Shown here in pieces: positions 1 to 5,634 of a stretch of 8,594 nucleotides of DNA (the stretch's first letter is position 1; each line of letters starts with the position of its first letter). The notes beneath the pieces were generated by a model. It searched no databases, was not told the DNA's origin, and saw only the letters and a list, made by a program, of their open reading frames with translations. This DNA is from Oscillospiraceae bacterium. GTDB lineage: Bacteria > Bacillota_A > Clostridia > Oscillospirales > JAAYXM01. The position numbers and the translations under genes were made by a program. The stretch spans positions 1 through 8,594 of the forward strand of contig JAFQVE010000084.1 in assembly GCA_017408185.1 (NCBI GenBank), read 5' to 3'.

Positions 1-11
1 CACTGCCTGTA

Positions 12-19
12 CATAAAAT
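12..19 (+). promoter_or_regulatory. Possible sigma-E -10 element for the spoIIIA operon
   Basis: CATAAAAT matches the sporulation sigma-E -10 consensus (CATACAAT-like) at seven of eight positions and lies 32 bases before the spoIIIAA start. In Bacillus the operon is transcribed by mother-cell sigma-E, so the position fits. The matching -35 would fall just left of base 1 and cannot be seen, so this is half a promoter at best. Confidence 0.45.
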
Positions 20-51
20 GTTGGTGTAAAGACACAAAGGAGAGAATTGCA

Positions 52-939
52 ATGGACAGCATGACAAAAGCGTTTGAAGAGGCGGCAACGTTTCTGCCGC
101 AAAAATTCAGAGCAGTGGCGCAAGCGCTCTCATCTGAGGAAAAACGAAATGCCCGTGAGCTTCGCTTGCGTGCCGGGTGTGGCTTTACAGTATTCGTAAA
201 CGGAGCCGAGAAAACGCTTTTGCAAGGTGTTACGGCGGAGGACCTCTCCGATGTTTTAGAGCTTGCTACGGAAAGCTCGCTTCACTGCGCACGGACAAGT
301 GTGGCACAGGGATTTGTCACGGTTCGCGGGGGACACAGAGTGGGAATTTGCGGCAGTGTTGTAAAAAGCGCAGACGGCGTTTTCGGAATGCGGGAGCTGT
401 CGTCCGTTTCTGTACGCATAGCAAAGGAGATGAAAGGCATATCAGACGGAGTATATGATGCGGTGATGCACAGCGGAAGCTTTCGCAACACGCTGATTGT
501 TGCACCGCCCGGCTGTGGAAAAACAACGCTTTTGCGTGATCTTGTGCGAAGTCTTTCCAATGCGGGTATGCGTATATCCCTTGTGGACGAGCGAGGAGAA
601 ATTGCCGCGAAATACAGAGGTGTTCCTCAGCTTGACGTGGGCAGATGTACGGACGTGCTTGACGGTGTTGACAAAGCTCGCGGGAGTATGATGCTTCTTA
701 GGGCAATGACACCGGATGTTATTGCGATGGATGAGATTTCCGATGAAGCTGATTGCAGAGCGGTAAAAAGTATTTTCGGGTGCGGAACGGGGATTTTAGC
801 GACTGCACACGGAAAGAATTTATCTGAGCTTATGCGGCGGGATACATATCGCGAGCTTTTTGATATGAAGGTTTTTGAATGTGTGATAACGCTTGAAAAA
901 GACGGTGACGGGTTTTCAAAAAAGGTTGAAAAGATATAG
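52..939 (+). CDS. spoIIIAA: Stage III sporulation protein AA, channel ATPase
   Basis: This is the cytoplasmic ATPase of the mother cell-forespore feeding channel, a RecA-like enzyme related to type II/IV secretion ATPases and thought to energise the SpoIIIA-SpoIIQ complex in the mother cell. Residues 152-159 (PPGCGKTT) are the Walker A loop, DVIAMDE at 222-228 is Walker B with its acidic pair, and ATAHG around 250-254 matches the conserved histidine motif of secretion ATPases. The length of 295 residues is close to the roughly 307 of Bacillus. The start at 52 follows AAAGGAG (36-42) by 9 bases; the in-frame ATG at 61 is too far from it. It is first in the operon, with spoIIIAB starting 20 bases after its stop. 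Confidence 0.96.
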   Translation: MDSMTKAFEEAATFLPQKFRAVAQALSSEEKRNARELRLRAGCGFTVFVNGAEKTLLQGVTAEDLSDVLELATESSLHCARTSVAQGFVTVRGGHRVGICGSVVKSADGVFGMRELSSVSVRIAKEMKGISDGVYDAVMHSGSFRNTLIVAPPGCGKTTLLRDLVRSLSNAGMRISLVDERGEIAAKYRGVPQLDVGRCTDVLDGVDKARGSMMLLRAMTPDVIAMDEISDEADCRAVKSIFGCGTGILATAHGKNLSELMRRDTYRELFDMKVFECVITLEKDGDGFSKKVEKI

Positions 940-959
940 AAAGAAAGGAATGGTAAAAA

Positions 960-1475
960 ATGATAAAAGCAATAGGAGCGATCCTTCTTGCCGGTGGCGC
1001 TGCGCTTATCGGTATTTCGGCGTCATCAGAGCTTACGGCGCGTGTGCGCACGCTTTCCATGTTCTGCCGTGCTCTTGAAATTATGCGCTCGGAAATTGCA
1101 GAGATGTTAAGCCCGCTTGAGGCGGTTTTGCAAAAGCTCGGCAGAGAAATGCCGGAGCCGTTTTGCAGTTTTTTCTCCGAATGTGCGGATGAAATGAAGC
1201 GCCGCGGAGATATTCCCTTTGGGATTATATGGAAGAAACAGCTTACATATAACACGGCTCTTACGCTCGGAGCGCGGGAAAAAGAAGAGCTGGTATCACT
1301 CGGGAACGTGCTTGGTAGATACAGTGCAGATGAGCAGAGAATAAGCATTGAGCGCACGTCAAGGACGCTCGAATCAATTCTTTCCGTTGCGGACAGTGAC
1401 CGGCGGAGACTTGGCGGGCTGTACACAAAGCTTGGTATCATATGTGGGATATCTCTTGTTATAGTTTTTATCTGA
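960..1475 (+). CDS. spoIIIAB: Stage III sporulation protein AB
   Basis: This is a mother-cell membrane component of the SpoIIIA channel, with a fold related to type II secretion GspF cytoplasmic domains. It probably anchors the AA ATPase at the membrane. The 171 residues begin with a hydrophobic segment (about 3-22, IGAILLAGGAALIGISAS), continue with a helical charged middle (RTLSMFCRALEIMRSEI, then the conserved LGRYSADEQ near 118-126), and end with a second hydrophobic helix (LGIICGISLVIVFI) at the extreme C terminus. This bitopic layout and length are typical of SpoIIIAB. The start is supported by GAAAGGA (943-949), 10 bases upstream. Confidence 0.93.
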   Translation: MIKAIGAILLAGGAALIGISASSELTARVRTLSMFCRALEIMRSEIAEMLSPLEAVLQKLGREMPEPFCSFFSECADEMKRRGDIPFGIIWKKQLTYNTALTLGAREKEELVSLGNVLGRYSADEQRISIERTSRTLESILSVADSDRRRLGGLYTKLGIICGISLVIVFI

Positions 1476-1540
1476 ATGAGAAAAGAAGGGCAGGAAAAGA
1501 ATTTTCAGCAGATTTAGAGCTAAAAGAGAATAGTGAAGAG

Positions 1541-1546
1541 AAAAGG
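1541..1546 (+). promoter_or_regulatory. Ribosome binding site deciding the spoIIIAC start
   Basis: AAAAGG lies 13 bases before ATG 1560 and inside the reading frame that would begin at GTG 1533. Together with family alignment it favours ATG 1560 over GTG 1533, which has only the weak AAAGAGAA upstream. The 84-base gap before ATG 1560 is purine-rich and otherwise featureless. Confidence 0.5.
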
Positions 1547-1559
1547 AATTGTTATAAAA

Positions 1560-1754
1560 ATGCAGGTTGATTTAATTTTCAAGGTTGCGGCAATAGGAAT
1601 ACTTGTGGCTGTTCTCAACCAGCTTCTTGTGCGTTCGGGGCGCGAGGAACAGGCGATGATGACGACGCTTGCGGGACTTATAGTTGTGCTTATGATCATA
1701 GTGCGTGAGATAAGCAACCTCTTTGATCTTGTGAAATCCACTTTCGGTTTCTGA
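1560..1754 (+). CDS. spoIIIAC: Stage III sporulation protein AC
   Basis: This is a very small integral membrane subunit of the SpoIIIA channel in the mother-cell membrane. With the ATG at 1560 it has 64 residues, close to the 68 of Bacillus, and it begins MQVDLIFKVAAIGILVAVL, which lines up with the Bacillus N terminus. Two transmembrane helices are visible (about 4-21 and 32-50), separated by a short charged loop (RSGREEQ). An alternative GTG start at 1533 would add nine basic residues not expected in the family. The stop is four bases before the spoIIIAD ATG, so the two are probably translationally coupled; they are sequence relatives and likely act together. Confidence 0.92.
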   Translation: MQVDLIFKVAAIGILVAVLNQLLVRSGREEQAMMTTLAGLIVVLMIIVREISNLFDLVKSTFGF

Positions 1755-1758
1755 GCAT

Positions 1759-2139
1759 ATGGAAGAGCTTGTTCGTGTGTGCGCTATTGCGCTTGTGGGA
1801 GTTATAACGGCATCACTGCTTCGGAAAAGCGTTCCGGAGATGGCGGTGGTTATGACGCTTGCACTCATCGTCGGAATGGTGTTTGCGGCATCGGGAGTTC
1901 TCGGCTCTGTGGTGAAATTTATTCACGAGCTTGCAGGTGGTGCGGGAATAGACCGTGAGCTTCTTTCCCCCGTGCTTCGGTGCGTAGGGATAAGCATTGT
2001 TTCGCGCATAGGGTGCGATGTGTGCAGAGATGCGGGGGTAAGCTCCGCGGCTTCGTATATTGAGCTTGTGGCAGGCGCGGCATCGGTGATGTGCGCGGCA
2101 CCCTTGATGCTTGCAGTGCTCCGTCAAATAGGTATGTAG
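1759..2139 (+). CDS. spoIIIAD: Stage III sporulation protein AD
   Basis: This is an integral membrane subunit of the SpoIIIA channel, 126 residues against about 133 in Bacillus. It has hydrophobic helices near residues 4-22, 26-48 and 105-122, plus a moderately hydrophobic central stretch (VLRCVGISIVSRIGCDVCRDAGVSS) typical of the family. It starts four bases after the spoIIIAC stop with no good Shine-Dalgarno of its own, so translation probably depends on coupling to spoIIIAC. It is followed by the only long gap in the operon, which starts with a hairpin one base after the stop codon. Confidence 0.92.
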   Translation: MEELVRVCAIALVGVITASLLRKSVPEMAVVMTLALIVGMVFAASGVLGSVVKFIHELAGGAGIDRELLSPVLRCVGISIVSRIGCDVCRDAGVSSAASYIELVAGAASVMCAAPLMLAVLRQIGM

Positions 2140-2159
2140 TGTCCGAATGAATTCGGACA
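2140..2159. repeat. Perfect hairpin after spoIIIAD
   Basis: TGTCCGAATGAATTCGGACA is an 8-bp perfect inverted repeat around a TGAA loop, beginning at the base after the spoIIIAD stop codon. No T-run follows, so it does not look like an intrinsic terminator, and termination here would block spoIIIAE-AH. It could be the end of a small inserted element or an mRNA-stabilising or processing hairpin. Confidence 0.8.
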
Positions 2160-2161
2160 GG

Positions 2162-2182
2162 TAAGAGATAAGAGTTAAGAGG
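2162..2182. repeat. Three tandem TAAGAGN heptads
   Basis: TAAGAGA, TAAGAGT and TAAGAGG follow each other without a break between the two hairpins of the AD-AE gap. The unit is non-coding and purine-rich. Such short tandem units are common inside dispersed intergenic repeats, but copy number elsewhere in the genome cannot be judged from this window. Confidence 0.75.
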
Positions 2183-2196
2183 GAATAGTTGAGGTG

Positions 2197-2215
2197 CAAA
2201 ATGCGTTGCATTTTG
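2197..2215. repeat. Inverted repeat CAAAATGC/GCATTTTG
   Basis: Two perfect 8-base arms (2197-2204 and 2208-2215) surround the 3-base loop GTT, 42 bases before the spoIIIAE start. It is followed by GATTTATAAATATG rather than a T-run, so it is a poor terminator. With the hairpin at 2140-2159 and the heptads between them it makes a compact structured block of 76 bases. Confidence 0.75.
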
Positions 2216-2257
2216 GATTTATAAATATGTTGTGCGCGTATGGAGGCATAGATACAT

Positions 2258-3358
2258 ATGAAAAAAGTTCTGTGTTTTGCAGCGGTACTGATTTTATTTT
2301 CACTTCCGTGCAGTGCGGCGGAAAATGATTTTTATGAACGCGGGCTTTCTGCCCTCGGTGCGGATGAGCTTCTTCGTGCCGTTCCGGATGATGCATCAGA
2401 CGTTGAGCTTTCTGTGGATTTGTCCTTCAAGGACGGCCTTGCCGTAATATGGGATAAGCTCTGCAGGAATTTAAAAACCGTGCTGATGAGCGGTATGAGA
2501 TGCGTTGTATCGGTTGTTGCGATATCAATGCTTGGCGGTGCGGTGAGCGCGATGGGAAATGCGAAGGACTCACCGGCGGTAAACCTTGCGCTGTCTCTCG
2601 CTTCTGCCCTCGCCGTAACTGCGGCGGCAGCCGGAAGCATAAAAAGCGTTATAGGGATGGGACGTGACCTGATTTACCAGCTTGACTCTTTTTCAAAGGC
2701 ACTTCTTCCGACCATGGCGGCGGCAGAGGCGGCAAGCGGAGTTCCGGGTGCGGCAATTGCAAAGGCGGCGGCTTCAGCGTTCTTCGGGGATGTGCTTGTA
2801 TCTGTTATCAGTGGTGTACTTCTTCCGCTTGTTTATATCAATATTTTCGCCGCAACGGCAAATGCCGCAGTGAGAAACGATTCATTGCGCAAGATAGGGG
2901 ATATGGCGGCAAAGATAGTTTCTGTTTCGCTTAAATTTCTTCTTGGCGCGTTTATATCATACATAACCATTGCAGGGATTGTTTCGGGTAGCGTGGATAA
3001 AGCGGGACTGCGCGTGATGCAGCTTGCGGTCGGCGGTGTGCCGATTGTCGGCGGAATAATGGCGGATGCGGCGGAGACGGTGCTGTCCGGTGCTGCGTTG
3101 ATAAAAAACACCGTCGGTGTGTTCGGGATGCTGGTCGTGCTGACAGCGTGCGTTGTTCCGTTCTGTTCTCTTGCAGGGAACTATATTCTGTTCAAGGTAT
3201 GCGCGGTGTGTGCATCGCCGATGATAGGCGGAAGTATCTCGGAGCTTTGCGACAGGCTCGGTCAAAGCTTCGGGCTTGTGCTTGCCATGGCATCATCCTG
3301 CGTGACGGTTATTTTCATAACTATTGTTGCGGCAATGAGCAGTGCGGGGGTGGGATAG
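2258..3358 (+). CDS. spoIIIAE: Stage III sporulation protein AE
   Basis: This is the large polytopic membrane subunit of the SpoIIIA channel in the mother-cell membrane, 366 residues. An N-terminal signal peptide (about 1-21, ending CSA-A) precedes an extracellular segment (ENDFYERGLSALGADELL) containing the family's short helical region. Several hydrophobic helices follow (near 75-97, 105-127, 172-198, 222-243, 250-268, 285-310 and 335-362). LPC is not a valid lipobox, so cleavage by the ordinary signal peptidase is more likely than lipidation. GGAGG (2242-2246) lies 11 bases before the start, so this gene has its own strong ribosome site after the unusual AD-AE gap. Its TAG stop is immediately followed by the spoIIIAF ATG. 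Confidence 0.95.
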   Translation: MKKVLCFAAVLILFSLPCSAAENDFYERGLSALGADELLRAVPDDASDVELSVDLSFKDGLAVIWDKLCRNLKTVLMSGMRCVVSVVAISMLGGAVSAMGNAKDSPAVNLALSLASALAVTAAAAGSIKSVIGMGRDLIYQLDSFSKALLPTMAAAEAASGVPGAAIAKAAASAFFGDVLVSVISGVLLPLVYINIFAATANAAVRNDSLRKIGDMAAKIVSVSLKFLLGAFISYITIAGIVSGSVDKAGLRVMQLAVGGVPIVGGIMADAAETVLSGAALIKNTVGVFGMLVVLTACVVPFCSLAGNYILFKVCAVCASPMIGGSISELCDRLGQSFGLVLAMASSCVTVIFITIVAAMSSAGVG

Positions 3359-3832
3359 ATGCAGTTTGTTCAGAACTGGATAACTTCAATCGCGGCGGTG
3401 ACGCTCATCGTTTCCGTTATAGGTGCGCTATGTCCGAAAAATGCAGCGGGCAGAGCCGTCACGCTTGCGTCATGCCTTCTGATGACGGCGACTCTTCTGT
3501 CACCCATAAGCCGTGTTGACGTTTCCGCTCTGTCCGATGAAATGGAAAAATATTCGCACGAGGCGGAGGCGAGATATGAAAAGCTTCTTAATGAGCAGGA
3601 GAATATTAAGGAAAAGCTCATAGAAGAAAATGTGCGCGCATATATATTGCAGAGAGCAGAAAACTCGGGGATAGAGTGTGATATTACCGTACAGTGCAAA
3701 GACGGAGCACCGCATACCGCGTATATAACAGCAGAAACTGAGACGGAGCTTATTGCTGCATCGGAGCTTGTAGAGAAGGAGCTCGGCATCGCGCGTGAGC
3801 ATCAGAGGCTTAAAAAGGAGAAAGAAAAATGA
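3359..3832 (+). CDS. spoIIIAF: Stage III sporulation protein AF
   Basis: This is a channel subunit with two N-terminal transmembrane helices (about 7-25 and 32-50) and a C-terminal domain of the ring-building-motif type (about 85-145) predicted to lie in the intermembrane space. The charged linker (DEMEKYSHEAEARYEKLLNEQ) is probably helical. At 157 residues it is shorter than the roughly 206 of Bacillus; the missing length would be in the C-terminal half. C107 and C113 sit five residues apart near the first strand of the ring domain. It begins at the base after the spoIIIAE stop without a clear Shine-Dalgarno, so coupling to spoIIIAE is likely, and it overlaps spoIIIAG by 4 bases. Confidence 0.9.
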   Translation: MQFVQNWITSIAAVTLIVSVIGALCPKNAAGRAVTLASCLLMTATLLSPISRVDVSALSDEMEKYSHEAEARYEKLLNEQENIKEKLIEENVRAYILQRAENSGIECDITVQCKDGAPHTAYITAETETELIAASELVEKELGIAREHQRLKKEKEK

Positions 3833-4347
3833 CGGAAGCAAAACAGGGTATTGTGAAACTAACGGACTTTGCGGGAAAGTACAAATACATATTGCTTGTC
3901 ATCGCGGCGGGATTTTTGCTTTTAACATTTCCCGGCGGAGAAAAGAGCGGAAAAGAAGAAAAAAGGTCAGAAAGCTTTAATCTGCAGACATTTGAAAAGC
4001 AGGTGGAGAAGACGCTTTCTGAGTGTGAGGGGGTGGGAAGATGCAAGGTGATGCTTTCGGTAAGCTCCGGACCTGAAAGCGTTTTTGCAAAAGAAGCGCG
4101 CGAAAGCCGGCGCGAGGATGAAGGTTCGCGGGAAAGCGATATTGACACAAAGCCGAGCATCATAAGCGGAGGCTCGGGCGGCGAGATGCCGGTTCTCATA
4201 AAGGAGATGTATCCTGAGTTTCAGGGTGCTGTGGTTATATGTGACGGAGCCGGAAGCGCGGCGCTTCGCGGTAAAGTGGTGGAAGCGGTGTCTGTGCTTA
4301 CGGGACTTCGCAGCGACAGAATAAGCGTTATAAAAATGAAAGAGTGA
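3829..4347 (+). CDS. spoIIIAG: Stage III sporulation protein AG, ring-forming
   Basis: SpoIIIAG forms the large ring in the space between mother cell and forespore membranes. The 172 residues hold a short cytoplasmic N terminus, one transmembrane helix (about 19-34, YILLVIAAGFLLL), and a ring-building domain that starts with the helix FEKQVEKTLSECEGVGRCKV (55-74). A polar insertion rich in Arg, Glu and Ser (about 85-120) sits where the family has its beta-insertion. The domain resumes with PVLIKEMYPEFQGAVVICDG and a final helix-strand (VVEAVSVLTGL...ISVIKM). It is shorter than the roughly 229 residues of Bacillus. The ATG overlaps the spoIIIAF TGA (ATGA), and AAAGGAG (3814-3820) lies 8 bases upstream. 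Confidence 0.93.
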   Translation: MTEAKQGIVKLTDFAGKYKYILLVIAAGFLLLTFPGGEKSGKEEKRSESFNLQTFEKQVEKTLSECEGVGRCKVMLSVSSGPESVFAKEARESRREDEGSRESDIDTKPSIISGGSGGEMPVLIKEMYPEFQGAVVICDGAGSAALRGKVVEAVSVLTGLRSDRISVIKMKE

Positions 4348-4359
4348 AGGAGTTTAAGT

Positions 4360-4914
4360 ATGAAGAAGAAAAATCTTGTGGCAACGGTGATTATTTTATT
4401 CGTGTGTGTGGCGGTCTATCTCAATATGAACACGGTGAATCCCGAGGTTGATTCCGAAAGGATAGAAGGTAATCTCGGACAGAGCAGTACGGTTTCAGGG
4501 ACGGAAGAAACGGCGCAGGAAGGCGAAGAAAATGTCAAAAAGGACGCAAACGGTGACGTTACAGAGTATTTCAGCCGTGCACGTGAGGAAAAGCAAAAGG
4601 CGCGCGATACCGCGCTTACAACCCTGAAGGAAGCGCTTTCAGAAGAAAATCTTTCAGAGGCATCGCGTGACAGCGCGGCAGAAAGCATTGAGACAATTTC
4701 AACGGGCGCAGTCAGTGAAACGCGGATAGAAACGCTTGTAAAAGCAAAGGGATATACCGACTGTGTTGCACTTATAAACGACACGGGAGTAAACGTTATT
4801 GTCACGGCACCTGAGGAAGGTCTTTCGGCAAGTGATACTACAAAAATTAAGGATATCGCGGTAAGCGAAACGGATTTTTTGCCGGGACAGATAAAAATTA
4901 TTGAAATTAAGTAA
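4360..4914 (+). CDS. spoIIIAH: Stage III sporulation protein AH, SpoIIQ partner
   Basis: SpoIIIAH sits in the mother-cell membrane and binds forespore SpoIIQ across the intermembrane space, forming the zipper and channel between the two cells. The 184 residues start with a basic tip and one transmembrane helix (about 5-22). A long acidic, Ser/Glu-rich linker (30-65) follows, then a helix (YFSRAREEKQKARDTAL, 70-86) and a YscJ/FliF-like ring domain (RIETLVKAKGYTDCVALIND, 123-142, then VNVIVTA). AAGGAG at 4347-4352 lies 7 bases before the ATG. It is the last spoIIIA gene, and its final codons contain the promoter of the next gene. Confidence 0.94.
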   Translation: MKKKNLVATVIILFVCVAVYLNMNTVNPEVDSERIEGNLGQSSTVSGTEETAQEGEENVKKDANGDVTEYFSRAREEKQKARDTALTTLKEALSEENLSEASRDSAAESIETISTGAVSETRIETLVKAKGYTDCVALINDTGVNVIVTAPEEGLSASDTTKIKDIAVSETDFLPGQIKIIEIK

Positions 4915-4929
4915 GAAATGAGGTATACT
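4901..4929 (+). promoter_or_regulatory. Housekeeping promoter for the Asp23/Gls24 gene
   Basis: TTGAAA (4901-4906) and TATACT (4924-4929) are separated by exactly 17 bases, each hexamer one base from the sigma-A consensus. The -35 lies within the last coding bases of spoIIIAH. Transcription would start near 4936, about 29 bases before the next gene's ATG. This would let the Asp23-family gene be expressed in vegetative cells independently of the sporulation operon. Confidence 0.75.
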
Positions 4930-4947
4930 ATAGATATAACACATAAT

Positions 4948-4953
4948 AAGGAG
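4948..4953 (+). promoter_or_regulatory. Ribosome binding site of the Asp23/Gls24 gene
   Basis: AAGGAG lies 11 bases before ATG 4965. The in-frame GTG at 4953 shares its first base with this site, so it cannot be the start that the site serves. Confidence 0.8.
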
Positions 4954-4964
4954 TGTATATCGGT

Positions 4965-5366
4965 ATGGCTGAAATTAAAGAATATGTAGCAAAAACAGAC
5001 GAAAACGGAAGCGTTACGATATCTGAAGAGGTTATAGCATCCATTGCATCCATTGCGGCATTGGAGATTGACGGCGTCGCAGCCCTCGGGACATCGACGG
5101 TTGCGGATTTTCTCGGAAAAAAGGCAAGCTCAAAGGGCGTTAAAATTACGATAGGTGAGGACAGCGCAGAAATCGCCCTCACAATAACCGTAAAAAAAGG
5201 CTTTGTTATCCCCACAGTGGCAAAATCCGTTCAGGCAAACGTTATCAGTGCAGTTGAGTCTATGACCGGTCTTTCCGTAAGTGCAGTAAACGTCAAGGTC
5301 GGAAACGTCGCCTTTGAAAAGGAAACAAAAAAGAAAAAGGCTGCAGAGGAAGCGGCAGCAGAATAA
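4965..5366 (+). CDS. Asp23/Gls24 family envelope stress protein
   Basis: This is a small soluble protein of the Asp23/Gls24 family, which associates with the inner face of the membrane and is linked to cell-envelope stress or lipid homeostasis. With the ATG at 4965 it has 133 residues. The diagnostic block is seen as a start strand (GSVTISEEVIASIASIAALE), then IDGVAALG, then KGVKITIGEDSAEIALTITV, then the VIPTVAKSVQANVISAVESM helix and LSVSAVNVKVGNVAF. The C terminus is a Lys then Ala/Glu-rich tail (KKKKAAEEAAAE), probably disordered. In Bacillus the family member YqhY lies between the spoIIIA-accBC region and nusB, so position supports orthology. Here neither accBC before it nor nusB after it is present. 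Confidence 0.92.
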   Translation: MAEIKEYVAKTDENGSVTISEEVIASIASIAALEIDGVAALGTSTVADFLGKKASSKGVKITIGEDSAEIALTITVKKGFVIPTVAKSVQANVISAVESMTGLSVSAVNVKVGNVAFEKETKKKKAAEEAAAE

Positions 5367-5373
5367 AATAGTT

Positions 5374-5403
5374 TACGTGCGGGTGCTTCGGCACCCGCAC
5401 GTA
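5374..5403 (+). terminator. UUCG-capped hairpin after the Asp23/Gls24 gene
   Basis: A perfect 13-bp stem (5374-5386 with 5391-5403), G+C-rich in its inner part, closes on a cUUCGg tetraloop, among the most stable RNA hairpins. It lies eight bases after the stop codon. The following bases are A-rich (ATTAAAAAATAATTT) rather than a T-run, so it is an imperfect intrinsic terminator and may instead define the mRNA 3' end by blocking nucleases. Confidence 0.7.
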
Positions 5404-5429
5404 TTAAAAAATAATTTACAAATTTCTGC

Positions 5430-5458
5430 TTGAAAAATTTTCCGGAATGATTTATAAT
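5430..5458 (+). promoter_or_regulatory. Housekeeping promoter of the riboswitch-ATPase unit
   Basis: TTGAAA (5430-5435) and a perfect TATAAT (5453-5458) have a 17-base spacer, a strong sigma-A promoter. The predicted start near 5465 coincides with the first paired bases of the riboswitch at 5467, which independently supports both calls. Confidence 0.85.
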
Positions 5459-5466
5459 TGGTATTA

Positions 5467-5557
5467 CAAAAAGGGAGTAATCGGCGCTGTTGCGCAGTAA
5501 AGTCAACAACCGTGCGTTTTTCGCTCTGGCTTTATTTTAAATGATGAGACTTATTTG
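5467..5557 (+). promoter_or_regulatory. yybP-ykoY (Mn2+) riboswitch aptamer
   Basis: The conserved blocks of the yybP-ykoY class occur in order: AAAGGGAGTA (5470-5479), a small GCGC-TGTT-GCGC hairpin (5484-5495), GTCAACA (5502-5508), CTCTGGC (5524-5530) and ATGAGAC (5544-5550). The closing helix P1 can form between CAAAAAG (5467-5473) and CTTATTTG (5550-5557), 7 pairs with one bulged A. The class binds Mn2+ and switches on exporters such as MntP, TerC-like proteins and P-type ATPases. The 3' side of P1 lies inside the 5' arm of the downstream terminator, so metal binding should prevent termination and turn the ATPase on. The fold was worked out by eye. Confidence 0.88.
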
Positions 5558-5585
5558 CATTTTTTTTGCAAATAAGTCTTTTTTT
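5547..5585 (+). terminator. Riboswitch expression-platform terminator
   Basis: A perfect 13-bp stem pairs AGACTTATTTGCA (5547-5559) with TGCAAATAAGTCT (5567-5579), with an all-T 7-base loop and a following T-run to 5585. Its 5' arm contains the AGAC and CTTATTTG bases needed for the aptamer core and P1, so aptamer and terminator are mutually exclusive. It lies 49 bases before the ATPase start codon. Confidence 0.88.
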
Positions 5586-5616
5586 ATATATAAAAAGCAT
5601 ATAATAAACACAACAG

Positions 5617-5622
5617 AAAGGA
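5617..5622 (+). promoter_or_regulatory. Ribosome binding site deciding the ATPase start
   Basis: AAAGGA directly abuts the in-frame ATG at 5623 (no spacing, unusable) and lies 12 bases before ATG 5635. That matches the 8-13 base spacings used by most of its neighbours, so 5635 is preferred. Confidence 0.7.
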
Positions 5623-5634
5623 ATGACTACAGGT

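Noticed and set aside
830..1441. Long minus-strand open frame opposite spoIIIAA/AB (203 codons)
   Set aside because: It shadows well-supported + strand genes, its translation is Ser/Arg-rich with no family features, and no ribosome site or promoter was seen for it.
1477..1518. Small 13-codon ORF between spoIIIAB and spoIIIAC
   Set aside because: No ribosome site, purine-rich low-complexity sequence, no recognisable product.
1533..1559. GTG start extending SpoIIIAC by nine residues
   Set aside because: The extension is basic and not expected in the family, its upstream ribosome site is weak, and AAAAGG at 1541-1546 favours ATG 1560.
2140..2159. Terminator between spoIIIAD and spoIIIAE
   Set aside because: The hairpin has no T-run and termination here would cut off essential spoIIIAE-AH, so a repeat or processing element is more likely.
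2223..2254. Internal sigma-E promoter before spoIIIAE (AAATATGT and CATAGATA)
   Set aside because: Spacing of 16 is too long, the -10 match is poor, and the -10 would lie downstream of the spoIIIAE ribosome site.
4953..4964. GTG start for the Asp23/Gls24 protein
   Set aside because: This GTG shares a base with the AAGGAG ribosome site itself; ATG 4965 has proper spacing and gives a normal family N terminus.
5623..5634. Upstream ATG for the P-type ATPase
   Set aside because: It directly abuts AAAGGA with zero spacing, whereas ATG 5635 has 12 bases. It cannot be fully excluded but is less likely.
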